From the NCBI GenBank assembly GCA_945859605.1, contig OX243822.1, positions 23,793,144 through 23,857,143 on the forward strand: a stretch of 64,000 nucleotides of DNA. The letters are read 5' to 3'. The stretch is from Lumbricus rubellus. Lineage: Eukaryota > Annelida > Clitellata > Crassiclitellata > Lumbricidae. Below, piece by piece: positions 22,901-57,434 of this stretch. A model generated the notes under the pieces. The model searched no databases. It was given only the letters and a program-made list of their open reading frames with translations, and was not told the origin of the DNA. How positions within the stretch are numbered: position 1 is the first letter of the stretch; every line of letters begins with the position of its first letter. A program made the translations under genes and the position numbers.

Positions 22901-24250
22901 ATGATGCGCTGATCCATCTCGTCCCATGCCTCCACAATTCGACTTCGCAACTCACTGACATAACATATTCGAGATCTACATGTAGACCTAGCTTCTCTTG
23001 CATGACACTCCATATCTTATAGTCCACTGGATTTAAATCAGGGCTGTTGGGTGGCCACAAAGTAGGCGGGATGAAATCAGGTGTTTCAGTTTCCAGTAAC
23101 GCAACAGTGTCCCGTGCTCTGTGCGCAGGGGCGCTATCCTGCTGGAAGATAAAATCCTCATCGGTAATGTCACGAATGTCTGGTAAAAGGCCCTGTTTTA
23201 GTGGAACATCTCTGTAATATTGTCCATTGACCTCATGACAACTGGTTCGGTGAAATGGATATGTTCGTACGACCAAGTCAGAGACCCGACCGATGCCATA
23301 AGGGATTTGCTGAAAGTTGGTCGATTCCGCAAAAGACGATTTGCTGGAACGTCCCTCTTCTGTGTACCGGCAGATACGTGTTTGAGAACATTCTGATTGT
23401 TACTGGGTGCTGCCACAGTAAACAATTTCTCACCTGGAGGCTAAACCAGATGAAATTGACCAGGTTTGCATGATACAACCTGAGTGAATGACTGACAGGA
23501 ACGTTGGAATATTGCTTGTTTCTCGAGATTATCGTGACGTCATTAGTTTCGTCATCCGCGTTACGTCATTATAGCTCTGAACGGGAAATAATTTATACAG
23601 CACTTGGCTAGAACATCAAGCTTCATTACTGTGAAATTTCGTTAAATTTGATGGTCATCTACATGAGTTATCCGAACTTACGCAGGGGGATGGTTTTTTA
23701 TGAATCACCGTGTATATAAATAATGATATATATATGTATATAATAACTGGCATTGATGTGATCATTCACATTGTATTCACTTGCTTTATGTATATTAAAT
23801 GTGAGTTTGATTGTGTAGGTTGAATGTCTGGAATCTTAATGCCTTGTTGCCTTCTAAAATGTTGTGTCTGCCTTGTTGCCTTCTAAAATGTTGTGTCGCA
23901 CCTGGTGCTTACCATTTCTGGCTAAACTAAATTATATAATTCTTACAAATGTCCTTTCCTTCTTCGTGAGCAGATGCTTGCGATGCAATTGACTTCAAAT
24001 CCTACAGCAGTGTTGACGACAGATCATCATCATCATCATCATGATCATGTGGTGGAGCAGTCAGAAGATAGGAACTATATGGTTGGAAACTTTGCAGTGT
24101 TTCTTATTATGATTACTATTATTGTTAAGTATGATGTTAGAAACCTCTCACAATCTGAGCTGCTGCACCAATGACAATCTAATGGTCTATAAAAGAGATG
24201 CAATAGAAATATCCGACTATCATTATTAGTTCATGTCAGCTGCCATGTGC

Positions 24251-24285
<35 letters not shown>

Positions 24286-25677
24286 GGTAAAAATCATCAA
24301 AATATGAGAATATTCCACGTGATTCTGCAAGCATCACAGAAATGGACTTGGATGCAACATATTCACAATCACCCGGTACACTAAGATCGTTGTGTGCAAA
24401 AGTCTTAAAATATGACGAAAGTATACTTTCCTTCAGAACAAATTTTATGCCGAACAAGTGTTTTTGTATAGCTATAGTTGTATACATGTGTGAATATGAA
24501 ATGTATATTAAGTGCCTTTAGCATGCCTTTTAAGGACCTGAAAATGAAGTGGTTTGTTTATCTGAATTTTCTTGTGTTTAGGGATTTGATGACAACTTTG
24601 CTGATTTCCCAATGTCGTCAGGGTACGTAAGTTAATTTTTGGTGTTAGTCTTCAAATGCAATATTCTAAATAGTTAACTGAAGGTTTTGCCCAAGGGGCT
24701 TGTGAGGAGGTTGTGCCACTGGACACTGTTCTTGACTTCATGTTTATGTGATTCATCTTAAAAAAATACTCCACAGAGGCACTGAAACTTTTACATGCAA
24801 AGCCAGGTTTCATGAATGGTTTTCAGCCACTGTCAGCAATGTTCCTAGACTTATCTATGGCCTTTGATACAGTTAATCATCGCATATTTCTTGGAAACCT
24901 TCTGGCAGCTAAACTACATGGCATCAGATTAACTTGCATACCCTGCTCAATGTTGTTATACTGAGTCTGCTCATCAGACTTTAACTCAAGGTCTTTAGAT
25001 GTCAACCCAGGACGCTAACTGAATAGACGATGTGTGAGTGAAACGTTGCTTTTAACTTCTGAACATTTAGATCTGCCATTTTGAAGTTGGTTGCCATGAA
25101 GAAACATAATTATTTTCAAAATGCCTCAATATTTTCGATTAGACGTGTAAATACTGTTTGTAGCAAAATTTTAACTTGTACTATAAAGTACTTCTGCGTT
25201 TAATTCACAAATCCTTATCTTGGTCTTGATCTTAAATACTAGCTTTTTAAAAAACCTCTTTCTTCTGTGTGTCCTTGTGCACTGGGAGCTGTTCACCCTG
25301 TTAGAGGCACTTTATGAATGTTTTAATACAATACAAAAGTTTGATGTTTTTTCTCGACCCTTTGACATTTGTCGCTAGTAGTGTTCTGCTACATTGTACA
25401 CAAATGTTTATTTTCTTTGTTTCATTTCAGTCGCCTTCCAGAGAATGACGACAAAAGTTTTAATCCATTCAAGAAATCCCCCTTCACTGCATCATCGCTA
25501 AGTCACAGTAACGTTGATCAGAACTTCATTGCAATGTCCGTTGGTAACTCCGCTAATCAAGACTGTGAAACACCCGGAGGCGGAGGGGGTGGTGTTGGGG
25601 TCGGGGGTGGGGTCGGGTGTGGTGGTGCTCCAGGTTGTAGCAGTCCAACATCAGCTAATGAACTGCTTTGCCTCTGA
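16834..25677 (+). CDS. LDLRAP1: LDLRAP1/ARH-type PTB adaptor, eight exons, apparently complete
   Basis: ARH adaptors bind FxNPxY tails of LDL-receptor-family proteins through a PTB domain and recruit clathrin and AP-2 at the plasma membrane. Exons: 16834-16906, 19183-19349, 19731-19843, 21233-21347, 21864-21956, 23974-24081, 24582-24622, 25431-25677. Phases agree at every join and give 318 aa, against about 308 in human. The start MDALIKAVRSPIHRPF mirrors the vertebrate MDALKSAGRALIRSPS. The PTB domain (residues about 26-170) contains FHVKYLGNTLVSELDEEG, AKASGKKLPKMSILVSPNGI and ICFCTADRDHPKVFAYIARN. The tail carries DDNFADF, resembling the AP-2 beta-appendage motif of ARH, and an NPF tripeptide. 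I did not find the LLDLE clathrin box. Exon 6 is the least certain. Confidence 0.9.
17159..17411. mobile_element. MITE with 36-bp perfect TIRs and 8-bp TSD
   Basis: Ends are GGCGAAACTGCACAATCGGG (continuing to a 36-bp perfect inverted repeat ending CTATTAATAGA). The element is flanked on both sides by GCCAATGG. The interior has about four copies of a unit of roughly 32 bp (GTCGTGAGGGTCGGTTAGGG...) that drift into GGTTAGGGTTAG and ATTAGGGTTAG, which are telomere-like. It lies in LDLRAP1 intron 1. The 8-bp duplication fits a hAT-type element. Confidence 0.9.
18395..18600 (+). repeat. Dispersed repeat copy, shared with 30265-30440
   Basis: Sequence from TTTCAAAACTGACGCA through CATTACGTCCTGCTGCTCA to AATGCCATCTGCAGAATGG matches 30270-30430 with scattered substitutions. 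Two diverged members of one family; class unknown. Confidence 0.6.
18895..18960. repeat. 32-bp tandem duplication
   Basis: CGAATTTTCATGAAAAATGC plus ACTATGACAT occurs twice in direct succession inside LDLRAP1 intron 1. A similar recent duplication (27 bp) lies at 23846-23900. Confidence 0.85.
19183..21956 (+). CDS. LDLRAP1: LDLRAP1 exons 2-5: PTB domain
   Basis: Four exons (19183-19349, 19731-19843, 21233-21347, 21864-21956) encode the whole PTB fold. Exon 2 begins KLPDKWGDYQHQDKIWDG, exon 3 AKASGKKLPKMSILVSP, exon 4 ICFCTADRDHPKVFAYIARN and exon 5 AEAVTLTVAESFKLAQERWE. The last is the C-terminal helix that closes the peptide groove, followed by an acidic/Gln-rich extension. Intron 3 carries a MITE (about 19875-20433). 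Donors and acceptors are GT-AG. Confidence 0.9.
19875..20433. mobile_element. MITE with TIRs of about 100 bp (mariner-like ends)
   Basis: CAGGGTGGTCCAGCATAAAT at the left is matched in inverted form by ATTGACCACCCTA at the right. The similarity continues inward through TTTGCATGCATATAACTC and AAAGATATTTCACTCTAG. The interior has no transposase frame. It lies in LDLRAP1 intron 3. The termini resemble Tc1/mariner TIRs; I could not define a clean TA duplication. Confidence 0.75.
22080..22535 (+). mobile_element. LINE 3' end fragment with GAT tail
   Basis: The plus strand ends with a frame reading WEMTRDRLRQRVASDTYGRC AYGL stop, a common ORF2 C terminus of RTE/CR1-like LINEs, followed immediately by ATGATGATGATGATTC. 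The upstream part has matching repeat character but no intact reverse transcriptase. It lies in LDLRAP1 intron 5. Confidence 0.6.
22695..23712 (-). pseudogene. Decayed Tc1/mariner element with transposase remnants
   Basis: Perfect terminal repeats (CACGGTGATTCATAAAAAAC at the left, its complement at the right, ending 23712) are flanked by TA on each side. On the minus strand, frames read MASVGSLTWSYEHIHFTEPV, then FIFQQDSAPAHRARDTVAL and WPPNSPDLNPVDYKIW. These hold the second and third catalytic aspartates, 32 residues apart. The region of the first aspartate (FIWFS..., 23430-23470) is out of frame and its Asp is lost. The N-terminal half is missing. At 1018 bp the element has been shortened and cannot be autonomous. 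It lies in LDLRAP1 intron 5. Confidence 0.88.
23974..25677 (+). CDS. LDLRAP1: LDLRAP1 exons 6-8: endocytic motif tail
   Basis: Exon 6 (23974-24081) encodes MLAMQLTSNPTAVL, six consecutive histidines and an acidic segment. Exon 7 (24582-24622) encodes GFDDNFADFPMSSG. Exon 8 (25431-25677) encodes RLPENDDKSFNPFKKSPF, a glycine/valine-rich run and the C terminus SANELLCL before TGA at 25675. Exon 6 is supported by phase and an AG acceptor only. An extra exon holding a clathrin box could have been missed in the TE-filled intron 5. Confidence 0.7.
24248..24284. repeat. (CTG)n microsatellite
   Basis: About 12 GCT/CTG triplets inside LDLRAP1 intron 6. A poly-alanine reading on the minus strand is spurious. 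Confidence 0.9.
24760..24960 (+). mobile_element. LINE reverse-transcriptase fragment
   Basis: A plus-strand frame reads LSAMFLDLSMAFDTVNHRIF followed by LGNLLAAKLHGIR, the A-box region of CR1/L2-type reverse transcriptases (first catalytic Asp in FLDLSMAFD). Short, without flanking domains; inserted in LDLRAP1 intron 7. Confidence 0.7.
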
Positions 25678-27344
25678 TGATAGTGGCTGTCTACTTAATC
25701 TCCTTTACACTTCCCTTAGCAACACAGAATATTTGTTTGATCCTCCGATGATTATTATTATTATGCGCTGATTCTAATTAATTAGTAATTAAATATCACA
25801 TTAATTATGGATATAGTTTTGGGTGGAAAGTATTAGGGCGCACTATTCTGGTTATGTGGTTGCTTCTCTTCGAATTTTGTGGGCACTTGAGTGTAAGGTG
25901 GTCACATTGTTGATTATTGCTAACTAGTAATAATTGTTGTTCAGCAATCACTTCCTTGTCACTTGTGTTGTGCAGCCATGTGGACATTTGACTTTAGAGT
26001 CATGAGTCTCATTAACTTAAGCTTATCTAAAAAAACAGATTTGTTTGACGTTTGTTTTGCAAAGAGCGGTTTGCTGAGGGTGATTTGATGTTGTCATGTT
26101 GAATTGTTGATAATAATAGGACGTCGATGTCTGACAGCACTGTAGTCGAGAGACAGTAGCGTGAAGGAAGACTGGTGGGTAGCCACAAGACAATGATCAG
26201 ACTACTGTAGACCAGAACAGACTGGTCAGTCTACACCAGGATAAGAGCTGATTTATGAGAAATTATAAAAGGGTGACAGGTCAGTGATCTGCTGGTGACA
26301 TGTGGAGAGTGGACGGACGTGGATTTGAATGTTATAACGAATCTTGTGAATTGTATAGTAGACTTTTGCCTTTTAAAGCAAATGATGTTGTTAATGATGA
26401 CATGTTATGCTTTTCTATTTTCATTTTGTAATCATTGTTACAGATTCATCGTCGGCTACATAATTATTTGTTAAATTTATGTCAGTGAAAAGCAGTGTAT
26501 GATTTGAATCAAATATGAAGTTAATTGATGATAATTTCTCTCATCAGGATTTCATTGTAACTCTGCTGCATTTTACCTTTGTTGGCTCCTGTTATTCTGT
26601 TCCACCTCTTCAATTCAAAGGTTGTTGATGTGCATGTTTAATGAGAATGCAACTTCAAACTGCTGTAACAAGTAACAAATGAAGCATTTAATACAACTGG
26701 TATTCTTCTGCTGATGCTATTGCTGCTATTGCTGCAGATTCCTTACAAAGGTCCTTGACAGACCAACCCAGTTTTGTAGCCCCCCCCCTCTCTCTTTGTG
26801 CATGGTAATTTTTTGACTGTGTGCTTTGGAAATCTCTTTCTAATGAACTTTCTAAACTTGTTTATGATGACTTTAACGCCCAATGATTTTTCTCACTCTG
26901 CACCTTGCATTTGCATTGTCTGTGCCAGTTGCATTGTTGGCCTGATGTGTGTGATGGACTTATATCTATGTCTGGAATATGTCTGGAATATTGCATCAGC
27001 TACAGAAGCTGTTCACACCCAGAGAATTAGGAATCAGCATGGAAAGACTTCAGCCTTCAGATGCTTCACCTGACCTTAAAAAACCTTGTTTGAATAGTAG
27101 ACAGATCTCTCTTGTTTTTTTAAATATCTGAAGATGAGTTGTTTCTATATAATTATTATGCTTCTTTAAACATAATCAGTTAAATGTGTTTTTTGTTTAT
27201 GTAAATGATTTCTTGCCTTAAGTAGAGCTTTCAGTTCTGGCTTCTGTGTTTTATTGTCAATATTCTACCTTTTTAAGTTTATAGCAACGTGTAGTATTTG
27301 ATTTACTTCTCAACCATGTGTACGGCATTTGTTGGGTTTGAGCC
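25678..27344. other. LDLRAP1 3' flank and intergenic sequence
   Basis: It should contain the LDLRAP1 3' untranslated region, but no single AATAAA is convincing. No other exon was recognised. Confidence 0.4.
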
Positions 27345-27496
27345 TTAACCCATTCGATACCTATGACGCTGGATATATCCGGCGGAGGAAATAAATCTTA
27401 TTCCCTGTGACGCCGGATATATCCGGCGGTGCTGCGCTGTCTGTTTAATAACCTCGGTATACGGATTTTTTTTTTCTCCGGTAGCGAAAAGGTTAA
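27345..27496. mobile_element. piggyBac-type MITE
   Basis: Bounded by TTAA at 27345-27348 and 27493-27496, with ends TTAACCCATTCGATACC and GGTAGCGAAAAGGTTAA. The interior holds two copies of CGGATATATCCGGCGG-like palindromic sequence. TTAA targeting with CCC/GGG-type ends is the piggyBac pattern. Confidence 0.7.
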
Positions 27497-28052
27497 GTAC
27501 TAAGGTTAATTGCTGATTAGATGAACTCGGTTCTATGGCTCACTGTGAAAACCTTTTGTCGCTTTGCTTTTTGTCGTATCTAATGGACAGAAGTTTGTAA
27601 ACTTAACTATACAGAATATTTTTAACTGACCCTTGTTGAACTTTTCTGTTTTCTTAATTTGTATTTGGCATGTTTGTACATATCTGGCTATTTATATAGC
27701 TCCCTTGAAAGGAACTTTGCAAGGTGCTAAAACGTTTCCATGTATGGTTGTTCGACTTAATGCAGAAGTGGCATTTGGTCATTGCGTGTCCACATTTGTA
27801 TGCTTTTGCCACTGTGGTATGTTGAGAGTCTGGTTGACTGGGTGTCTAGCTGATGCACAAAATTAATGTGTATTATATAGTTTGCTATGCAGGGAGTAGA
27901 AATTCAGTGAGAGGCCTTTGAAAGAAACAGAGAGAGAGGGAACAGAAGAGGAAGGTAGAGGTAACTGTGACTGAAGTCTAGATAACATACCAAGATATTT
28001 TCATAATAGGAATGCTGTATTGTAGTAACAACACAGGATGTATTACCACATT

Positions 28053-29588
28053 CAGGCGCGGATTCAGAGGGGGGCGGAGCCGGCGTACGCCCCCCCTAAA
28101 CCTGCAGAAATGTTCTAAAGCTAAACTGACATAAAACTAATATAATTGCAATTTAGCCTACGATTTGGAGATCTTGCAAATCAAGCAATTTGTGGTCTAC
28201 ATGTAAGTCTCATTCCATGCATCTAATGTTTAAAACATCGACGCACTCACTGCTGATGGACAGTGATGGTATACTTCATTAGGCTACTATCATGATGAGC
28301 TGCCTTCTCCGAATTCTTTTCATCAAGAGTTAAAGCTTTGGCAGCAGATGTGGAGAAACGCTAACAGCACACCAAGCACCCTATCGGACACCCTCGCTGA
28401 CAGCCGCTCCCGTTGTATTATGTATCCAAATATTACCACAATAGTTCACATTTTGCTGCTCACTTCTGTCACAGCTTGCAGTGTTGAGCGAGCAAATTCT
28501 AGTCTGCGATTTGTGAAGTTGTGTTTCCAAAGTACAATGAACGAGGACTCATTTTATTGGTTGTCCACAAGGACTTCAAGTTAGACATTGATGACAATCT
28601 CAATGTCTACGCCAGAAAGCATCCAAGGAGAATGACACTGTTAACCCACTGGCATGTAACACTTACACTGTAATTATTTCCTTTTGGATCAAGGGTTGCA
28701 TGATCAAAACCGATAACTGATTTATAATCGTATCACTGTTAACCTTCAGTGGACACCAGTGGTTTTATATGCGAAACTATATAATTTTATTTGTTTAAAG
28801 TTCCATGACATTTTCTATAAAAAGGATCATTATAGTTTTTCATGATCTAATTTTATACATATCAGTGGCGGCGACAGGAGAGGGCTAGGGGGGCTAAGCC
28901 CCCCCCTAAACGTGGCTCATTCCTCCCAAAAAGCTGAAAATGTCTAAAACAGCTTACTTCGTAATAAGGAAACTAGACAATGACCAACGGCAACGAAATC
29001 AACTATAAAAATTATTATTATAGTGTAGATGCTTATGCCATTGGCGGCACCAGGGGAGTGGTCATGGGGTTAAGCCTCAAAATGTGACTCAGCCTCATCC
29101 CAAAGCAAAAACAATGAATGTCCATGTATCGGCTTAAGTTATTATTATTATCTTATTTTCGGACCTCAACTGCGGCGGACGGTCATACATCGACTCACAT
29201 GTGAGACATCAATTGCGACTGAGCGCGACTCCCGGACATCGACTCTCTCTGCCACTTAACACTAGTCTGCGACTCTGCAAAACGACTTCTTTTTTGAGTT
29301 TTCATGATTTTATCGTTCAGAAATAGCTGGCAAAAGAGCCTAAAAATGGCTCTAGTTGAGGTCAACAGAGCTAAAAATGCGTTGGTGGCTGGGGCTCCGC
29401 CCCAGACTCCGCTGGGGGAGCTTACGACGCTCCCCCAGACCCCCTAGTCGGTATGGGCTTCGTGCCTTCGGCACTTCATAAAAAAAATTCTATAGCCCCC
29501 CCAATTGAGATCCTGGCGCCGCCACTCAAATATACGGGGTTGGTATTATTTACGCCCCCCCTAACCAGAAATCCTGGATCCGCCCCTG
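28053..29588 (+). mobile_element. hAT-type element inserted in the 45-bp minisatellite
   Basis: Ends CAGGCGCGGATTCAGA and (inverted) CAGGGGCGGATCCAGG interrupt the minisatellite, whose units lie on both sides. The shared flank is ACATT, shorter than the expected 8 bp, perhaps after erosion. A frame at about 28310-28584 reads YPNITTIVHILLLTSVTACS, then VERANSSLRFVKLCFQSTMN, matching the hAT C-terminal dimerisation domain of ZMYM1-like transposases. The N-terminal parts are missing and a second element is nested at 28863-29527. Confidence 0.7.
28863..29527. mobile_element. Nested hAT-like non-autonomous element
   Basis: The left end CAGTGGCGGCGACAGG and right end CCTGGCGCCGCCACT are imperfect inverted repeats with G/C-run subterminal sequence. 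No clean 8-bp duplication is visible, so the boundaries are approximate. A further GGCGGCACCAGGGG near 29042 may be another nested end. Confidence 0.5.
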
Positions 29589-30264
29589 ACATTTAGGTTT
29601 TTATATTGGAGTAACAACACAGGATATATTACAACATTTAGGTTTTTATATTGGAGTAACAACACAGGATGTATTACCACATTTAGGTTTTTATATTGGA
29701 GTAACAACACAGGATATATTAACACATTTAGGTTTTTATATTGGAGTAACAACACAGGATGTATTACCACATTTAGGTTTTTATATTGGAGTAACAACAC
29801 AGGATGTATTACCACATTTAGGTTTTTATATTGGAGTAACAACACAGGATGTATTACGACATTTAGGTTTTTATATTGGAGTAACAACACAGGATATATT
29901 ACGACATTTAGGTTTTTATATTGGAGTAACAACACAGGATGTATTAACACATTTAGGTTTTTATATTGGAGTAACAACACAGGATGTATTACCACATTTA
30001 GGTTTTTATATTGGAGTAACAACACAGGATGTATTACCACATTTAGGTTTTTATATTGGAGTAACAACACAGGATGTATTAACACATTTAGGTTTTTATA
30101 TTGGAGTAACAACACAGGATGTATTACCACATTTAGGTTTTTATATTGGAGTAACAACACAGGATGTATTACCACATTTAGGTTTTTATATTGGAGTAAC
30201 AACACAGGATGTATTACGACATTTAGGTTTTTGTTCTAATAATAATAATAATAATAATAATCTT

Positions 30265-30440
30265 CATTTAATTTCAAACTGACACAACACAGTATGATTG
30301 CAATTCATAGTATGTATGGATGATCACAAGTTATTACACGAGTTGGCAGCCATGCAAGGCGCTATTATGTCCTACTGCTCAGTTTACCAATGCCATCAGT
30401 CGAATGGAAGGTTGAGTGGATCTTTAAGGAGGGTAGCAGA
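30265..30440 (+). repeat. Dispersed repeat copy, shared with 18395-18600
   Basis: TTTCAAACTGACACAACACA through TATGTCCTACTGCTCAGTTT to CAATGCCATCAGTCGAATGG matches the copy in LDLRAP1 intron 1. It directly follows an (AAT)n run, which could be its junction. Confidence 0.6.
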
Positions 30441-30756
30441 AAGCGAACCCATCATCCCACTTGTGTGTCTTCTTTATGTCAGAGTGATCATGATTACCCC
30501 AAATCTTCTTGCCAACATGACTACATGTGTATCTTGACTATATCAGTTGCTTGAAATCCTCATGCCTCTTTTAAACTTTTCTTTTACCTGATCGTGCCCT
30601 ACATTACCACTTTCGCCCTAGGCCGTGTAATTATAAGCTTCCAACCAAAGACAACAGTAACCGTATAGTAATTAGTGTTTTATTATATAAAAATATCAAA
30701 CAAACCGTTTTTAAGAGAATAATCTTATTTTTCATGTGATCTGGATGTGACATCTA

Positions 30757-31523
30757 CACTGTGTCCACGATAAAGTAGACCACACAATAAAGTGTCATAA
30801 CTCAGTCAAAACTTGTAGGATTTGTCTGAAATTTTAAACACAGCAACAATTACCATATTTACATGAGATCCTAAAGCCGATTATAAAAATTCGCGAGTTT
30901 GCCAAATTTATGAGCGTGTGAGATGCAGCACCGAAAAATGCAACTTTCCAACATGCAAAAGCTGAAATGAAGCAAAATTCAGCTATAAATGGTGGTCAAA
31001 ATTTAATTTTTGTTCACGAAAACCCGACCGTAGACGTATTAGTGTAGTAGATGTCCCAGAAGACACTCGGCTTCATATCCGCAGCTGTGGCCGCCTAGTA
31101 GACCAGATCTCGAACCGGGTACATGTACCGGAGTAGCGCGTTTTCGTTCCTGTATTCATGACATCGATAACCGTAGGGCGCGTCTGATTGAAGATTGGCA
31201 GCTGTTTGAAAAGGTGATCATCGACCGGACCATTAAATAGTAGCGTCTACGGTCGTGTGTCCGTGAACAAAAAGGACATTTTGAACACAATATATAGCTG
31301 AATTTTACTTCCTTTTAGCTTTTGCATGTTGGAAAGTTCCAGTTTTTGGTGCTGCATCTCAAAGGTTCATAAATTTGGCAAACTCACAAATATTTATAAT
31401 CGGCTTTAGGATCTTGTGTAAATATGGTCACTGTTGTTGTGTTTAAAATTTCAGACAAATCCTAACAGCTTTGACCGAGTTATGACACTTTATTGTGTGG
31501 TCTACTTTATCGTGGACACAGTG
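30757..31523. mobile_element. Tc1/mariner-type MITE with very long inverted repeats
   Basis: TA-flanked, with ends CACTGTGTCCACGATAAAGT and its complement. The inverted similarity continues for more than 250 bp per arm, so nearly the whole 767-bp element is a foldback. No transposase frame. Confidence 0.85.
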
Positions 31524-31562
31524 TAGAATGGTCAATAAATGACAATGCAATACATAGGCACA

Positions 31563-31790
31563 TCTAGTGTGGCACGCGGTGGTGGGTTCGTTGCATTAGA
31601 GCTCGAGAGGAGGGTTCCAGGTTCGAATCCACCTCAAAGCCGTCGTGTTAGGACCTTGACTCGCATATACTTCGACGTGAAACTCCTATTCGGTGTCCGC
31701 ACTGTAGTTGAGAGCTCCTCTGAGTAGCCAGGCTGAAGGAGCATTATGGCAAATGCGATAAATAAAAAATGAATAAATACATTCAGTGTA
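31563..31790 (+). mobile_element. tRNA-derived SINE, plus orientation
   Basis: TGGCACGCGGTGGTGGGTTC resembles an A box and GGTTCGAATCC at 31620-31630 is a perfect Pol III B box. The head is related to the SINEs at 45781-45996 and 51550-51728, and the tail ends in (AATAAATGAATAAAT). The B box suggests retained Pol III promoter potential. Confidence 0.7.
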
Positions 31791-31991
31791 TATAAAGATG
31801 TATTTGTGAAAGAGAGAGCAATGGATGAGAGTGAAGAGAAAGCGAGGAGAAGTGGAAGAAGAAGAAGAGGTATAAAGTGAATCAGAAGACAGAGAAGAGA
31901 AGTAGAGAGCCACTTTCATCCTTCTCCTCCTCTTCCTCTATAACCTGGAATTCGTATCGCTATTCGATAGCCGGACAAAGACAGAACGAGG

Positions 31992-32044
<53 letters not shown>

Positions 32045-32071
32045 TAGAGAGACACACAGAGAGAGAGAGAG

Positions 32072-32108
<37 letters not shown>

Positions 32109-32109
32109 C
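31992..32109. repeat. (TA)n(GA)n microsatellite
   Basis: A TA run followed by GA runs interrupted by GACACACA. It lies about 350 bp upstream of the ferlin start codon. Confidence 0.92.
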
Positions 32110-32452
32110 GCAGTTGATAACGTATGTAGTCCTACTGATGAGAGCCGTAAACTTAACTCCCCTGCGCATAAGCGCATTGCTTTGGTGTTCATGCTCTGCG
32201 TAGCACCTGCCCCCTCACTCCTACCTCCCTGCCTCCTCTGCCCTATGTTCATATAGGTTCTGACCGTTTCTTGCGTTTGTCTATCTGCAACTCCAAGCGC
32301 TGCTTTTCTGTCGTCATTCAACAACCGACTGAATCGATCATCGCAGAGATAGACTCGACATGACTCCTCGGTTGAATTAATCGTCTATGAATAATTATAC
32401 AATTAAAGATCTGTTGTGATAAAATAATTATTCTAAATCAAGATTATTTATT

Positions 32453-57434
<24,982 letters not shown>

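Larger units (their letters stand above)
28012..30230. repeat. 45-bp minisatellite, about 15 copies, split by a transposon
   Basis: Unit ACATTTAGGTTTTTATATTG followed by GAGTAACAACACAGGATGTATTACC. One partial copy lies left of the hAT-type element (28012-28052) and about 14 lie right of it (29589-30230). A minus-strand open frame of 15-residue repeats is explained by the period. The array ends in (AAT)n at 30238-30261. Confidence 0.93.

Noticed and set aside
23255..23473. Plus-strand open frame in the mariner copy
   Set aside because: Shadow of the minus-strand transposase remnant.
29561..30205. 214-residue open frame with 15-residue repeats
   Set aside because: A 45-bp minisatellite with period divisible by 3; the frame starts and ends at array borders and runs into a transposon end.
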